NCBI GenBank assembly: GCA_937927435.1
Contig: CALBDW010000135.1
Location: 1-25,397, forward strand
Direction: 5' to 3'
DNA length: 25,397 nucleotides
From: an uncultured Bdellovibrionales bacterium
Lineage (GTDB): Bacteria > Bdellovibrionota > Bdellovibrionia > Bdellovibrionales > JAMPXM01
Positions 8,254 to 15,462 of this stretch are shown here, piece by piece. The notes below the pieces were generated by a model. That model was not told the DNA's origin. It made no database searches and worked only from the letters and a program-made list of their open reading frames with translations. The position numbers were made by a program, and so were the translations under genes. Numbering within the stretch: position 1 is the first letter of the stretch; each line of letters opens with the position of its first letter.

Positions 8254-9195
8254 TTATGAGTTCGCCTGGCGCTGTCTTTCGATCACGCCCTTCATGAAGA
8301 ACTCACCCGCCCGGTACGAGCTCCGCACCAGCGGCCCGCTGGCCACGTATAGGAAGCCCATGCCCTCTGCGATCTCCTGCCATTCCTTAAACTCATCCGG
8401 GTGGACAAATCTTTCAACTTTCAGGTGCCGCTTGGTCGGCTGCAGGTACTGCCCGAACGTGACCACGTCACACCCGATGGAGCGCAAATCGCGCAATGTC
8501 TGCATGATCTCCTCCCGCTCTTCCCCCAAGCCAAGCATCAAACTCGTCTTGGTGTAGCGCGTAGAGTCGAACTCTTTGACCATTTCCAGAACGCGCAAGG
8601 ATTGCTTGTATCCCGCGCGCGGATCGCGAACGCGTTTTTGCAAACGCTCAACGGTTTCAACATTGTGCGCAAAGACATCCGGCTTCGCCCGCACAAGTCG
8701 TTCGACGCATTCGGAGTTCGCCCGGAAATCCGGAGTCAAAACCTCGATGATCACATGAGGATCGTTCGCTTTGATCACCTCAATCGTACGCGCGAAGTGT
8801 CCAGCCCCCTGGTCCGGCAAGTCATCACGGTCAACACTGGTGAGGACGACGTAATCGAGCCCCATCTGACCGATCGCCCATCCGACCTTTTCCGGCTCCT
8901 CGTTATCGATTTTTCCGCGGGGATTGCCGGTCTTAACGGCACAGAAACGGCAGCCGCGCGTGCAGACTTCACCCATCAGCATGAATGTCGCGGTGCCACC
9001 ACCCCAGCATTCACCCATGTTCGGGCAGCGCGCTTCCTGGCAAACGGTCGCCAAGTTCAATGAAGCAAGCATCTCGCGAATACGCTGATAGGTCTCACCC
9101 GAAGGAGCCCGCACTTTGAGCCATGGCGGTTTAACCGTCGATCCTCCCGACGAGGAAGGCGGCCCCTGTCTCATTTCAGGTTCATTGGGGGTCAT
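8254..9195 (-). CDS. lipA: Lipoyl synthase LipA
   Basis: LipA is a radical SAM enzyme that inserts two sulfurs into octanoyl-lysine on lipoyl domains. The 313-residue protein has both diagnostic clusters: the auxiliary C52-x4-C57-x5-C63 (VCQEARCPNMGEC) and the radical SAM C78-x3-C82-x2-C85 (CTRGCRFC), plus the C-terminal RSSY (291-294), whose serine binds the auxiliary cluster. It starts the operon whose later genes encode the lipoylated E2, E3 and LipB, so the enzyme, its substrate and the preceding pathway step are co-encoded. The ATG is preceded by TTAGGAG, which lies within a perfect 8-bp-arm palindrome, suggesting control of operon expression at this point. The N-terminal 20 residues are Pro/Ser/Gly-rich and probably disordered. 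Confidence 0.97.
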   Translation of the reverse strand: MTPNEPEMRQGPPSSSGGSTVKPPWLKVRAPSGETYQRIREMLASLNLATVCQEARCPNMGECWGGGTATFMLMGEVCTRGCRFCAVKTGNPRGKIDNEEPEKVGWAIGQMGLDYVVLTSVDRDDLPDQGAGHFARTIEVIKANDPHVIIEVLTPDFRANSECVERLVRAKPDVFAHNVETVERLQKRVRDPRAGYKQSLRVLEMVKEFDSTRYTKTSLMLGLGEEREEIMQTLRDLRSIGCDVVTFGQYLQPTKRHLKVERFVHPDEFKEWQEIAEGMGFLYVASGPLVRSSYRAGEFFMKGVIERQRQANS

Positions 9196-9216
9196 GATGC
9201 ACTCCTAAAGTGCATC
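9196..9216 (-). promoter_or_regulatory. Perfect palindrome spanning the lipA ribosome binding site
   Basis: On the minus strand GATGCACT, TTAGG and AGTGCATC form eight-base arms around a five-base loop, and the second arm ends directly before the lipA ATG at 9195. The AGGAG Shine-Dalgarno core is shared between loop and stem, so an RNA hairpin would hide it. The DNA palindrome also sits where the start of transcription from the candidate promoter would fall (about 9211), as an operator would. Which role applies, if either, is inference. Confidence 0.5.
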
Positions 9217-9217
9217 C

Positions 9218-9246
9218 TTTGTAGTCATTGAAGCCCAGGAATGCAA
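9218..9246 (-). promoter_or_regulatory. Candidate promoter for the lipA-E2-E3-lipB operon
   Basis: Read on the minus strand, TTGCAT (9246-9241) and TACAAA (9223-9218) are separated by 17 bases. They match the sigma70 consensus at three and four of six positions, so the call is weak. The position, right upstream of the palindrome at lipA, makes sense for an operon promoter. Confidence 0.35.
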
Positions 9247-9258
9247 TGAAAGCTTACT

Positions 9259-9355
9259 AAACTGGCTCACCTCCGTGGTGATGGCTCTAAGTCACTGAAC
9301 TGGCAGGTCTTTCTGAGCGCTGACCGTCCCCATCCCGACGACAGTGAGCCAGTTT
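9259..9355. repeat. Inverted pair of a 26-bp dispersed repeat, 97 bp end to end
   Basis: Two copies of a 26-bp sequence face each other: 9259-9284 (minus orientation) and 9330-9355 (plus). Both end in GTGAGCCAGTTT read in their own orientation. They match each other at 21 of 26 positions, and a third copy at 19885-19910 matches them at 23 and 22 of 26. The 45 bases between the copies encode nothing recognisable. The layout suits a miniature element or the remnant ends of an insertion sequence, but no target-site duplication is evident. It lies between the lipA promoter region and the dsbA-like gene's terminator. Confidence 0.6.
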
Positions 9356-9398
9356 CTAATCCCTTGGACTTCGCCCGGGCGAGGTCCACCCTCCAGGC

Positions 9399-9432
9399 AA
9401 AAAAAATCCCGGCGGCGTCCGGCTACCGGGAT
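9399..9432 (-). terminator. Rho-independent terminator of the dsbA-like gene
   Basis: On the minus strand ATCCCGG (9432-9426) pairs with CCGGGAT (9412-9406) across a 13-base loop and is followed by eight T residues (9406-9399, the first T shared with the stem). It lies 28 bases past the stop codon of the dsbA-like gene, the normal place for its terminator. Confidence 0.85.
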
Positions 9433-9460
9433 CGCGAATCGAAGAAAACTCCGTCTCAAA

Positions 9461-10252
9461 TCACATGCGAGACAGGTGCGTATCGATGATCGCCTTAAAC
9501 TCCTCGAACGGATACGCACCTTTGAGCGAAACGCCGTTGATCAAGTAACCGGGCGTACCGCTGAAACCGAATTTGTCGGCTTCCTCTTTGTCAGCTTCGA
9601 TGCGAGCGAGAACTTTTTCGCTCTCCATGTCTTTCTTCGCGCGGTTTAAGTCGGCGCCGACTTTTTTCGCCGCATCCATGATGAACTTTTCACCTTTCGC
9701 GTTCAGTTCATCCTGGTTTTCGAAGATCATGGCCTTGAACTTCGCGGCCTTTGCAGGATCCTGAAGCGCGATCGCCTCGTACATTTTCGACGCTGGCAAC
9801 GCGAGCGGGTGGATCCGCTCGATGGGGAAGTTCTTGAAGACGACTTTCACCTTGCCTTCATACTCTTTCAAAACCCGTTTGATCGTCGCATGTCCGCGGC
9901 GGCAGAAGGGGCACTGGAAGTCGGAGTATTCGACGATCGTGATAGGAGCGTCTTTCGCTCCCTCGAACGCGCGGTCTTCGGCGATCTCAGGCTGTTTCGG
10001 GTTTTTGAACTCTTCTTCACGAAGCTTCGCTTCTTCCTCGGCGAATCTTCTCTCTTCTTCCGCGCGGGCCCTTTGCGCCGCTTCGTTCACGACCTCAAGG
10101 AACTTACGCGGATCTTTTTGAATGACCGAATAAAGAATATCCGGATTCTCCTCCATCACCTTCTTGAGTTGCGGTGCGGACGGAGCGCAGCCGGCGAAAA
10201 GCAAGCTGCTGGCGAAACCCAAAACAATCGATTTAAAAACGGCAGTTTTCAA
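9461..10252 (-). CDS. DsbA/ScsC-like thioredoxin-fold lipoprotein
   Basis: This 263-residue thiol-disulfide protein is anchored outside the cytoplasm: its leader ends in the lipobox LFAGC, with Cys22 as the lipid site. Residues 28-60 (KVMEENPDILYSVIQKDPRK and following) resemble the N-terminal helical part of ScsC-like proteins, which in that family drives oligomerisation. A charged Glu/Arg/Lys-rich coiled coil follows (61-85). The DsbA domain starts near 95 with TIVEYSDFQCPFC, where Cys114-Pro-Phe-Cys117 is the redox motif, and the cis-proline loop appears as SGTPGYLINGV near the C-terminus. The start codon is TTG, supported by GAGGAGG about seven bases upstream. No DsbB-like or DsbD-like partner is nearby. 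It is a single gene with its own terminator. Oxidase versus isomerase activity cannot be decided. Confidence 0.88.
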   Translation of the reverse strand: MKTAVFKSIVLGFASSLLFAGCAPSAPQLKKVMEENPDILYSVIQKDPRKFLEVVNEAAQRARAEEERRFAEEEAKLREEEFKNPKQPEIAEDRAFEGAKDAPITIVEYSDFQCPFCRRGHATIKRVLKEYEGKVKVVFKNFPIERIHPLALPASKMYEAIALQDPAKAAKFKAMIFENQDELNAKGEKFIMDAAKKVGADLNRAKKDMESEKVLARIEADKEEADKFGFSGTPGYLINGVSLKGAYPFEEFKAIIDTHLSRM

Positions 10253-10462
10253 AGTAAATCCTCCTCGAAGACGCGCGGCTCGAGATGAACCGACAAACCA
10301 ACCCGATCACGCGAACGAAATATTTCTGCAACCTAAATCGCCTAATAGTCTGACATATTCCGATATTCCGATGAAGAAAAAAGACAATGGCCCAACGTAT
10401 CACCCCTCCTGGACCGAAACTGGCCTCATCCGCTCTTCCCTAGGGGAGTTAAACTGATTTTC

Positions 10463-11089
10463 ATGAAAAGAACGCTTAACCTCCCACGACAAATTGGTTT
10501 GATCGCGCTTTTAATCGTGCTCCCTTTCACGGCCTGGACGAAGATCGAATTCGACTCAGCCAAACTATTGATGACCAACGCGGACCAGATTTCTGAGTTC
10601 GTCCGCGAGAAAATCCGGAAAGCACAAGAGATCCAAGCCAGCCAGGAAGATTCGGACGAGCTGCTCGCTGAACCCGAAGCGGTCAAACATCTGAAAGAGG
10701 CCCTTCGAATCGTCCTTGCGCGACCGGATCAGGACGGGACCCGCGCGAACGCCTTCGGCCGGATCCGACGCGAATTGGTCGACTTGAACGTCCTAAACGA
10801 AGTGCTGGCTGAACTGGCGAAGGAGGCGATTTCAGCCATCCGCAATTCTTCGAACCCTCCCGCGCGCATCTCGACCTACGTCGTGCTGCTTGAGAACCTG
10901 ATGGCGGAACTGAAGCCCGAGGTTAATTCCAACGCGGCCTTCAAAAAGATCATCGTTGAAATTCGCGACGCCGACCTCGTGATTCCCGAAAAAGTGAAGA
11001 CCCAAGAGATGGTGCGCTCCATGAGCCGCCCCTCTTCTCCGTCGGAAACGGCAGCCAAAATCGTTCCCAAAGAAGACAAAAAGAAATAA
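10463..11089 (+). CDS. Exported or membrane-anchored helical protein of unknown function
   Basis: I do not recognise this 208-residue protein. It begins with a basic N-terminus and a hydrophobic stretch (IGLIALLIVLPFTAW, about 11-25), which could be a signal peptide or a single membrane anchor. The rest is rich in Glu, Lys, Ala and Leu without cysteine and looks mainly helical, for example NVLNEVLAELAKEAISAIRN. The end is Ser/Pro-rich and then strongly charged (KEDKKK). The nearest Shine-Dalgarno-like sequence, GGGGAG (10443-10448), is 14 bases from the ATG, rather far. The 71-base gap to the next gene shows no terminator, so the two may be cotranscribed. Upstream, 10253-10462 holds no convincing promoter for either flanking gene. 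Confidence 0.7.
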   Translation: MKRTLNLPRQIGLIALLIVLPFTAWTKIEFDSAKLLMTNADQISEFVREKIRKAQEIQASQEDSDELLAEPEAVKHLKEALRIVLARPDQDGTRANAFGRIRRELVDLNVLNEVLAELAKEAISAIRNSSNPPARISTYVVLLENLMAELKPEVNSNAAFKKIIVEIRDADLVIPEKVKTQEMVRSMSRPSSPSETAAKIVPKEDKKK

Positions 11090-11160
11090 AGGCTCCGCGC
11101 TTTCCTACCGATAAAAGCTTCCGAAGTCGTCTTGCGCGCGCGACGGCATGAGGAGGCTTT

Positions 11161-11715
11161 TTGAATCCGCTTTTACAGCGCCACATGATTATCTGGACAT
11201 CAGTCCTGGTGGTCGTGACGGGGGTGTTCGTCGTTTTCACCCTTCTGAAACCGCTGACACCGCCGGAAGAGCTGGCGTACAGCCGCGCGTTCTTACGCAT
11301 TAGAAAGCAGGCGCTCTCGAAAACTCGCCGCCCCTTTCCTGTTCCGGCGCGCTCACCGGTTGATTCGGATCAGCGGGTCCCCGCGTCGCACACCGCCGGC
11401 CCGGTCGCTTGGGAAATCAGCAGGGAAGCCGTTGAAGTCCACCTGGACTGTCGGCCGGACAGCGAGATCCGCCTGAGTAAAGACGCGAAGCAACTCCGTC
11501 TGAATGGTTCTGTCTGCAAGCGAAACACGGAAATCACCGAAAGCGAAATCCGAAACGAAAGCAACGGCTTTTCGGCGACCGTGTTCAAAACAGCCGCGAC
11601 CTCGTTCACGACAGATTACATTTCTCTGCAGAAAGGCCTGAATAAAATCCGCATCCTTCACTATCTGAAAAATGGCGCGCGCGAAGAACACCAACTCCAC
11701 GCCTACGTGGAATGA
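11161..11715 (+). CDS. Single-pass membrane protein with a possible Ig-like periplasmic domain, unknown function
   Basis: This 184-residue protein has a short N-terminus, a membrane helix (about 9-29, MIIWTSVLVVVTGVFVVFTL) and then a soluble part. The C-terminal ~90 residues, rich in alternating hydrophobic and polar positions (AVEVHLDC..., QLRLNGSVC, GLNKIRILHYL), look like a beta-sandwich resembling bacterial Ig-like or glucodextranase-type domains, but this is only a visual impression. Two cysteines in that domain may form a disulfide. The start is TTG with AGGAGG four bases upstream; an in-frame ATG at 11185 lacks a ribosome binding site and would trim the cytoplasmic tail. Its stop lies 19 bases from the end of the convergent gene at 11735. 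Confidence 0.65.
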   Translation: MNPLLQRHMIIWTSVLVVVTGVFVVFTLLKPLTPPEELAYSRAFLRIRKQALSKTRRPFPVPARSPVDSDQRVPASHTAGPVAWEISREAVEVHLDCRPDSEIRLSKDAKQLRLNGSVCKRNTEITESEIRNESNGFSATVFKTAATSFTTDYISLQKGLNKIRILHYLKNGAREEHQLHAYVE

Positions 11716-11734
11716 CGGGCTTTTTTTCGAAAGA

Positions 11735-12607
11735 TCAGAAGGTGTACGTCAAACCGGCGAGATAAGTCGAACCACGGGGAGTCGTGCCCGCATCTGTCGT
11801 CGTCGTCTGTTCCGAAAAAGAAAGACCTAATCCGCGACCGAGCCTTTTCCTTTGGATGAAACTGAGAAGCCCGTTATAAACGTCGTAATGCACTTCGGCC
11901 GAAAACGTGCTCGTGAGATTCTTCCCGATCGAACAAGTCACCTCGTTCACCGGAGCAGGACCGACCGTGCCCGCATCCATTTGAACTCTTACTCTCGTCA
12001 AGGACGCGTAGGGATTCTGAAGTTTCACGTCGAGAACGTTGCCGGCGATCGAGTACTGAACGTCGAAACGGAATGAGGCGACTTCTACTCTCATTTCCTT
12101 CAGTCGTTCCTTGGTCTCCCAAACGGGACGCACTTTCGGATCGTTTTTCGCGTATTCGTCGATGTGGTGTTCGAGCAGACGACGAAGCACGAATTCGCCG
12201 TAACGCCTTTTCTCGTCGTTTAATTCTTGCGGCGTTCCTCGAAAGCCGTAAAGGTCGTTGAAATAAGAAAACCGGTTCGGCGAGTTGTAAATTTCCTCGG
12301 CTTCGGTTCTTCCGAACTTCTCTTCGTAACGGTCACGGAACTCTTTGATCAGCTTGTCATTAAACAGGCGCTGATTCAGATTAGGCCTGTTAGGCAAAGG
12401 AGGGTGAATCAAGACGAAATCGCGCGATTCAGTTTCGCGCTCCCGTTCAACCGCGCTCAAATAACCGGGATGCGCGTTGTAATCGCGCTTAAGCGCCGAC
12501 GCCTCTTGGGTGTAAGCGAGGATCATCACACCGAGAAGGGTGATCAGAATCGATTTGATTTTTCCGCCTTTGAGGTTGAAAGGCTGAAAATCCGCACTGT
12601 GGCTCAT
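11735..12607 (-). CDS. Exported, probably outer-membrane protein of unknown function
   Basis: This 290-residue protein has an N-terminal hydrophobic segment (about 19-33, SILITLLGVMILAYT) ending near ASA, fitting a signal peptide with an unusually long lead. The middle (about 70-190) is charged and helical. The last third has alternating strand-like segments (FRFDVQYSIAGNVLDVKL, STFSAEVHYDVYNGLLSF, GSTYLAGLTYTF) and ends in phenylalanine, the usual signature of an outer-membrane beta-barrel or barrel-associated protein. There are too few strands for a complete barrel by eye, so a short barrel or a dimer is possible. AAGGAA precedes the ATG at 12607. It is convergent with the gene at 11161 and divergent from the lipid kinase gene; a TATACT -10-like element (12739-12734) lies upstream without a clear -35. 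Confidence 0.6.
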   Translation of the reverse strand: MSHSADFQPFNLKGGKIKSILITLLGVMILAYTQEASALKRDYNAHPGYLSAVERERETESRDFVLIHPPLPNRPNLNQRLFNDKLIKEFRDRYEEKFGRTEAEEIYNSPNRFSYFNDLYGFRGTPQELNDEKRRYGEFVLRRLLEHHIDEYAKNDPKVRPVWETKERLKEMRVEVASFRFDVQYSIAGNVLDVKLQNPYASLTRVRVQMDAGTVGPAPVNEVTCSIGKNLTSTFSAEVHYDVYNGLLSFIQRKRLGRGLGLSFSEQTTTTDAGTTPRGSTYLAGLTYTF

Positions 12608-12716
12608 ATGTTCCTTACCGCTCCAACGCCGGGACCGACGGCGTGACAGTTGCCGGCACCCATGTCCTCTGCCACTCTATGCAACTCTCGCGCCGCCCAT
12701 CGACGCCTGGAGCCCG

Positions 12717-12745
12717 TTCACCCGGCAGGTGTAAGTATACATAAT
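12717..12745 (+). promoter_or_regulatory. Candidate sigma70-type promoter for the lipid kinase-pssA-asd genes
   Basis: TTCACC (12717-12722) and CATAAT (12740-12745), with a 17-base spacer, match consensus at four and five of six positions. It lies in the 287-base region between divergent genes, about 145 bases before the chosen start of the lipid kinase gene, leaving a long leader. A minus-strand -10-like TATACT overlaps it (12739-12734), so opposing promoters may be intertwined here. Nothing else recognisable was seen in 12608-12894. Confidence 0.4.
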
Positions 12746-12894
12746 CACAGGATTTTCTTCCCGGCCGATCCTTGATTCCAAACGGTGTGCGGACAAAAAT
12801 ACACAAGTGGCGTAGGAAATGTGTCAATTCGGTGATTTAAGTTATAAGGAGTCCCGTGTTGGAAATGCCGGTTTCGCCCCAGGAGGCCCCCAGA

Positions 12895-13527
12895 ATGCAC
12901 ACCCCCAGCCTAAAACAACGCAGTGATCTGCACCTCAGCAGGAAACTGTGGCATTGCGCCGGCATTTCGGCGATGACGGCGTTTTATAACGTTTTCGGGC
13001 CGTCCACCTCCTGGACGGCACTCTTACTGCTTTCGCTTTTCTTCATCCCCATTGACTTTCTACGTCTACGTTATCCCGGCCTCAACATGGTGGCTTTAAA
13101 AGTCTTCGGCCCGCTGATGAGAACGCATGAGTCGGTCGAAATCTCCGGAATGACCTATTTATTCGTGGGTTGCATGTTCCTCCTTCTTTTCAGCAATCCC
13201 CACGTCGTGACGTTGACGCTCCTGTTTTTGGCTTTCGGCGATCCCATCGCCAGTTTTTTCGGCATCCGTTACGGAAAAGACCGCATTTTGGGGCCAAAAA
13301 CCCTGCAGGGAACCCTGGCCGCCTTCACGACATGCACGGCGCTCGCGGCGATTTATTACTACTCGAACAATTTAATGGTTGAGCGCCTCTTGATTGTTGC
13401 TCCCCTTTCCGGCTTGATAGGAGCCCTTTCGGAACTCCTTCCGATTGGGAAGCTTGACGACAATCTGACGTTTCCGGTTGTCTGCTCCTGCCTTTTGTGG
13501 GTTCTCTTTTACGTTTACGGGGCCTGA
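12895..13527 (+). CDS. DGK1/SEC59/VTE5-family CTP-dependent lipid kinase-like membrane protein
   Basis: This 210-residue, multi-spanning protein belongs by pattern to the dolichol kinase/Dgk1/phytol kinase family, whose characterised members phosphorylate lipid alcohols with CTP. Family marks are R16-K17-x2-H20 in SRKLWHCAG, FGDPIASFFGIRYGKDR (114-130), GPKTLQGT (133-140) and the late E180...DDN (188-190) segment. The start at 12895 is preferred because AGGAGG lies eight bases upstream; a longer form beginning GTG at 12856, with AAGGAG only four bases away, would add 13 residues before the conserved region. The stop is nine bases before pssA, so a product feeding phospholipid synthesis, such as a phosphorylated diacylglycerol or polyprenol, is a reasonable inference. 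The actual substrate is unknown. Confidence 0.8.
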   Translation: MHTPSLKQRSDLHLSRKLWHCAGISAMTAFYNVFGPSTSWTALLLLSLFFIPIDFLRLRYPGLNMVALKVFGPLMRTHESVEISGMTYLFVGCMFLLLFSNPHVVTLTLLFLAFGDPIASFFGIRYGKDRILGPKTLQGTLAAFTTCTALAAIYYYSNNLMVERLLIVAPLSGLIGALSELLPIGKLDDNLTFPVVCSCLLWVLFYVYGA

Positions 13528-13536
13528 GGCGCCGTT

Positions 13537-14421
13537 ATGATTCAAAACCGCGAGATGACAAAAATGAACATTAACGACTCACCGATCCGAACCGACAACG
13601 GCTTTCCTCCCGTCCGGCGACGCCGCCTACGGTTGCGTCCGGGGATGCACATCTACGTCCTCCCGAACCTGCTCACGACGATGAACATGTTTTCGGGGTT
13701 CCTGGCAATCGTCTACGCGATTAAGGGCGAATTCGTGATCGCCGCGTACGCGATCGTCGCCGCCGCCATTTTCGACCAGCTCGACGGCCGCGTCGCCCGC
13801 CTTACGCACTCGATGAGTAAATTCGGAGCGGAGTACGATTCGCTTTGCGATCTCGTGAGCTTCGGCGTGGCTCCCTCAGTTCTCCTTTATCTTTGGGCTC
13901 TGCAACCCTTCGGCCGTATCGGCTGGCTCGCATCGTTTTTGTTTACCGCTTGCGGCGCCCTCCGTCTCGCCCGCTTCAACGTCCAGGCCACGATCATCGA
14001 AAAAGCCTATTTCCAGGGATTACCGATTCCGATGGCGGCCGGCATCGTAGCGAGTTCCGTTCTCGCGTTCACCGATTTGGGAATCGAACCGCAAGGCCAT
14101 TGGGGCCTGCTGGCCATGACGGCGCTTCTTTCCCTCGTTATGGTGAGCACGTTCCGTTACCGCAGCTTCAAGGACATCGATCTGAAACAGCGCTTGCCGT
14201 TCACTTATCTCGTCGCCGGAGTCGCGATCCTCGCTCTGATCGCCATCCGCCCCGAAGTGACCCTGTTCATACTCTTCCTCACCTACGCCGTGCTCGGCGC
14301 CGTGGTCGGAATTCTGAGATTGGGAAAACCTCCGAAAACCACCCCGGCCCTGATCGCCGCCATCGCGAGCGAAGGCGATGACTTGCACGAAGAGGTCGAA
14401 GAAGAGGAGGGCGGCAAATGA
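13537..14421 (+). CDS. pssA: CDP-diacylglycerol-serine O-phosphatidyltransferase (phosphatidylserine synthase)
   Basis: This 294-residue integral membrane enzyme would make phosphatidylserine from CDP-diacylglycerol and serine, the precursor of phosphatidylethanolamine. The CDP-alcohol phosphotransferase motif is complete: D83-G84-x2-A87-R88-x8-G97-x3-D101-x3-D105, all within DQLDGRVARLTHSMSKF and the following residues. About six to eight hydrophobic helices follow. The preceding PNLLTTMNMFSGFLAI and the later RLARFNV and FQGLPIPMAAG segments favour the Bacillus-type PssA branch over phosphatidylglycerol synthases. The N-terminal 35 residues are very basic (RRRRLRLR), and the C-terminus ends in an acidic tail (EEVEEEEGGK). 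The stop overlaps asd by four bases (ATGA), a sign of coupled translation. No decarboxylase gene is in the window. Confidence 0.9.
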   Translation: MIQNREMTKMNINDSPIRTDNGFPPVRRRRLRLRPGMHIYVLPNLLTTMNMFSGFLAIVYAIKGEFVIAAYAIVAAAIFDQLDGRVARLTHSMSKFGAEYDSLCDLVSFGVAPSVLLYLWALQPFGRIGWLASFLFTACGALRLARFNVQATIIEKAYFQGLPIPMAAGIVASSVLAFTDLGIEPQGHWGLLAMTALLSLVMVSTFRYRSFKDIDLKQRLPFTYLVAGVAILALIAIRPEVTLFILFLTYAVLGAVVGILRLGKPPKTTPALIAAIASEGDDLHEEVEEEEGGK

Positions 14422-15440
14422 ACACCGTCAATGTGGGCGTCGTCGGCGCAACCGGAGCTGTCGGCGAAGTTTTCCTCCGTCTTCTTGAAGAGCGCCGGTT
14501 TCCAGTCGGCGACCTGCGCCTTTTCGCAAGCGACCAATCGGAAGGCCTGAAGTTGAAATTCGGGAACGAGCAGTATCCCGTTCGCCGTTTGCAAGAAGGC
14601 GCTTTTAAAGGGCTTGACCTCGTCTTCTTTTCAAGTGGCGACGAAATCAGCCGCGAGTGGGCCCCCAAGGCCGTAGCCGAAGGCGCCATTGCCGTCGACA
14701 ACTCGGCGGCTTTCCGCATGAACCCGGATTTTCCGCTCGTCGTCCCTGAAGTAAACGGCGACCTCATCCCGCCGCGCGGACGACCCACGATCATTGCCAA
14801 TCCCAACTGTTCGACGATCCAACTCGTGGTCGCTCTCGCGCCACTTGCCCAAAAATTTGGAATCGAGGCCGTTCGCGTGGCGAGCTACCAGTCCGTCAGC
14901 GGGGCGGGACGCGCGGGCATCGAAGAGCTGTTTTCAAGCACACGTCTCTCCCTTGAAGGAGAGGAGCTGAAAGAAAGTTCGGTCTTTCCGGCTCCCATCG
15001 CTTTCAACTGCGTTCCGCAAATCGGCGGCTTCGACGAAAACGGCTTCTGCAGCGAGGAACTGAAGATCATGAACGAAACCCGCAAGATTCTGCGCCTTCC
15101 GGATCTTTACGTTTCCGCCTTCACCGTTCGCGTTCCGACTCTCAACGGGCACGCCGAAGCCGTTTGGGTGACGTTGAAAAGGGACAGTGTCGGGAACGAG
15201 GAAATCGAATCGGTTCTGCGCTCGGCTCCCGGCATCGTTCTCGGCGGCGAACCGGGCGAAAGTCCTGACTATCCCACTCAGCGTATGGCCTCGGGCCGAG
15301 ATCCGGTCTTCATCGGCCGGCTCCATCGGGACAAACAGGATCCGCGCACCTGGCTCATGTGGATCGTAGCGGACAATCTACGTAAAGGAGCCGCTCTCAA
15401 CGGCATCCAGATCGCCGAACGGATTTTTGACATCAACTAA
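14418..15440 (+). CDS. asd: Aspartate-semialdehyde dehydrogenase
   Basis: Asd reduces aspartyl phosphate to aspartate semialdehyde, the branch point to lysine, diaminopimelate, methionine and threonine. The 340-residue protein has the NADP-binding GATGAVG (10-16), the catalytic Cys131 in NPNCST, the substrate segment SYQSVSGAGRAGIEEL and His245 in TLNGHAEAVW, so all catalytic parts are present and the length is standard. It overlaps pssA by four bases at the ATGA junction, which places amino-acid and phospholipid synthesis in one transcript. GAGG lies about seven bases upstream of the start inside the pssA tail. Diaminopimelate supply for peptidoglycan is one of its known roles and may explain the pairing with envelope genes. 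Confidence 0.96.
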   Translation: MNTVNVGVVGATGAVGEVFLRLLEERRFPVGDLRLFASDQSEGLKLKFGNEQYPVRRLQEGAFKGLDLVFFSSGDEISREWAPKAVAEGAIAVDNSAAFRMNPDFPLVVPEVNGDLIPPRGRPTIIANPNCSTIQLVVALAPLAQKFGIEAVRVASYQSVSGAGRAGIEELFSSTRLSLEGEELKESSVFPAPIAFNCVPQIGGFDENGFCSEELKIMNETRKILRLPDLYVSAFTVRVPTLNGHAEAVWVTLKRDSVGNEEIESVLRSAPGIVLGGEPGESPDYPTQRMASGRDPVFIGRLHRDKQDPRTWLMWIVADNLRKGAALNGIQIAERIFDIN

Positions 15441-15455
15441 GACGCATGATGCAAT
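15427..15455 (+). promoter_or_regulatory. Possible promoter for the CFI-box protein gene
   Basis: A perfect TTGACA (15427-15432) lies 17 bases before TGCAAT (15450-15455, four of six). It overlaps the last codons of asd. Transcription would begin near 15462, one base before the chosen ATG at 15463, which would give a leaderless message and would fit the absence of a Shine-Dalgarno sequence there. The -10 is weak, so the call is tentative. Confidence 0.3.
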
Positions 15456-15462
15456 TGAAAGC

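Noticed and set aside
10371..10457. 28-codon open frame ending five bases before the gene at 10463
   Set aside because: It has a plausible ATG but no ribosome binding site and no recognisable sequence, so it is not supported as a gene or leader peptide.
11697..11727. Hairpin CCACG/CGTGG followed by a seven-T run as a terminator
   Set aside because: Ten unpaired bases separate the short stem from the T run, unlike a working intrinsic terminator.
12856..12894. GTG start for the lipid kinase gene
   Set aside because: AAGGAG is only four bases away, while the ATG at 12895 has AGGAGG at eight bases; kept only as an alternative.
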